64,000 nucleotides of DNA, from positions 220,262 through 284,261 of the forward strand of contig NC_026739.1 of assembly GCF_000210295.1 (NCBI RefSeq). Direction: 5' to 3'. Each line of letters starts with the position of its first letter. The stretch's first letter is position 1. A program made the position numbers and the translations under genes. Below, piece by piece: positions 62,997-64,000 of this stretch. Origin of the DNA: Trypanosoma brucei gambiense DAL972 (lineage: Eukaryota > Euglenozoa > Kinetoplastea > Trypanosomatida > Trypanosomatidae). Below the pieces are notes generated by a model. The model worked only from the letters and a program-made list of their open reading frames with translations, had not been told where the DNA came from and ran no database searches.

Positions 62997-64000
62997 TCAC
63001 GACAATCTCTCGAGGATGTCCTGAAGTTGTGCCGACACGATTTCGTCAATTCCATCGCTTTCGCCACCTACCGGAAATGAAAGCACTGGGTCCTGTTGCA
63101 ACTCTTCCAGATGATGCTGACCCTCCGAAATCTTGGTTTCATACGATCTTATTTTCTTCAACAGCGTGGCCTTCCGTTCAGCAATGACATTGAGTTCGTT
63201 AGCGAGTTTCTCACCGGCTTTCTTGAGCTCCTTAATGTCGTGGGTGAGTTCCTTCTTTTCGCGAGCAAGATTGGTGATGGTGCGCTTCATTTCTTCAATG
63301 CCCCTTGCCATCTCCGCATTTTGCTCTTGGGCTTGTTTGATAATCTCTTGTTCCCTCTGGCGTTCTAACTGCTCCCGGCGCTCGCGTTCGGCCAATTCCC
63401 TTACGATGCGTTGCTTTTCGCTCTTAAAGCGCTCCAAAATATCGTGAAAGCCCTTAGTTGCCCGCTGTACCGTATCCTTTCGTGTCTTCTCCTCGTCTTT
63501 CAGCGTCTTCGATATCTCCTGCTTAACTCTTTTTTTCAATTGCGCAATCTTTTCATCCTCGATGAGTTGGCGCACCGCCCTTTCGTCTACTTTTGGTCCG
63601 GCGGGTTTATCTTTGTTGGATACATTCTTCGAAGAAACGGTCGTCTTGGGAGCCTCTACGATAACAATGCCAACCTCAATGGTGATGCTGTCATTTTCCT
63701 TGTGCCAGAAGCCTTTGCGCGGGTTCAGCAACTCATCGAATCGGGCAACGTTGTTGAATCCCCAATCATTTTCCTGCGACCTCGCGAAGAAACGCTGTGT
63801 GCCCTCGTTGCAGATAGAATCGTCCTTACTTAGGTGGTTGATAACCGATATTAGAAACTTGCAGTACACTGTCTCCGTTTGGCAGAGGTAGAGTGCTAAA
63901 TTACTCTTGTTTGCCATACAAAGAAGGCTCCACTTCATCTGACCGAACTCAAACTCGGGTGAGTAACGACGCTCACTGTCTTTGGGTAAGAGGGATATAT
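62997..64000 (-). CDS. MATH-domain/coiled-coil protein, 5' end beyond the window
   Basis: The stop is at 62997 and the frame stays open to the window edge, so the N-terminus lies outside. Visible residues start with the second half of a MATH (TRAF-homology) domain: the SPEFEFGQMKW strand, an LALYL strand, a later DWGFNNVARFDEL block and the GFW(x)n-D-x-I-x-I-E-V ending. A linker follows, then about 180 residues of heptad coiled coil rich in Glu/Lys/Arg, and a short C-terminal tail. MATH domains bind protein partners and trimerise in TRAFs; here the coiled coil may play that role. An ATG at 63938 exists but would cut the domain, so I take the gene as 5'-truncated by the window. Confidence 0.85.
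   Translation of the reverse strand, partial: ISLLPKDSERRYSPEFEFGQMKWSLLCMANKSNLALYLCQTETVYCKFLISVINHLSKDDSICNEGTQRFFARSQENDWGFNNVARFDELLNPRKGFWHKENDSITIEVGIVIVEAPKTTVSSKNVSNKDKPAGPKVDERAVRQLIEDEKIAQLKKRVKQEISKTLKDEEKTRKDTVQRATKGFHDILERFKSEKQRIVRELAERERREQLERQREQEIIKQAQEQNAEMARGIEEMKRTITNLAREKKELTHDIKELKKAGEKLANELNVIAERKATLLKKIRSYETKISEGQHHLEELQQDPVLSFPVGGESDGIDEIVSAQLQDILERLS

Overview
This 64 kb window looks like nuclear DNA of an African trypanosome, most probably Trypanosoma congolense. The evidence is long same-strand runs of intronless genes, polypyrimidine tracts followed by AG (trans-splice acceptors) just upstream of many start codons, TA/GT/AC microsatellites between genes, and two surface-protein genes of the VSG or helical-bundle kind. 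The VSG-like gene has one cysteine-containing N-terminal domain and no T. brucei-type cysteine-rich C-terminal domain. The species call is an inference; the trypanosome call is firm.

Layout. (1) From about 45,046 down to 347, every credible gene lies on the minus strand, forming one leftward polycistronic unit. In transcription order it encodes: DNAAF5/HEATR2 (dynein arm assembly), eIF2B alpha, a PITH protein, 20S proteasome beta-1, mitoribosomal mS29/DAP3, a 106-aa protein, a PPP-family pseudophosphatase, a coiled-coil protein, a 64-aa tail-anchored protein, a 205-aa unknown, a helical-repeat protein with a basic N-terminus, a Plus3-RING protein, a 1,271-aa coiled-coil protein, an Aph-1-like membrane protein, a leucine-rich-repeat protein, ALG9, a PHD-like protein, a 739-aa unknown with a possible ORC3-like fold, a C19 ubiquitin hydrolase and a serine-rich unknown. 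(2) 45,047-53,757 is 8.7 kb without an intact gene. It separates the leftward unit from a single rightward gene and is a candidate divergent transcription-start region. It carries a perfect 21-bp inverted repeat, several mononucleotide G tracts and decayed coding fragments. (3) 53,758-58,150 is a small surface-antigen island: a plus-strand helical surface protein facing a minus-strand VSG-like gene, with a probably frameshifted membrane-protein relic between them. (4) 59,711-64,000 is the 3' end of a second leftward unit: a four-TM protein, a mitochondrial-type protein, a degenerate cyclophilin, and a MATH/coiled-coil gene that runs off the right edge.

Two N gaps (9,537-9,637 and 15,771-15,870) are flanked by near-identical direct repeats that abut the Ns. 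Both look like overlapping contig ends that were not merged, so the second copy of the 739-aa gene is probably not a real gene.

The genes are not a functional operon; trypanosome units mix unrelated functions and are regulated after transcription. Several starts were moved to an internal ATG, either because the upstream frame crosses a splice-acceptor tract or because the first possible start codon is not ATG.
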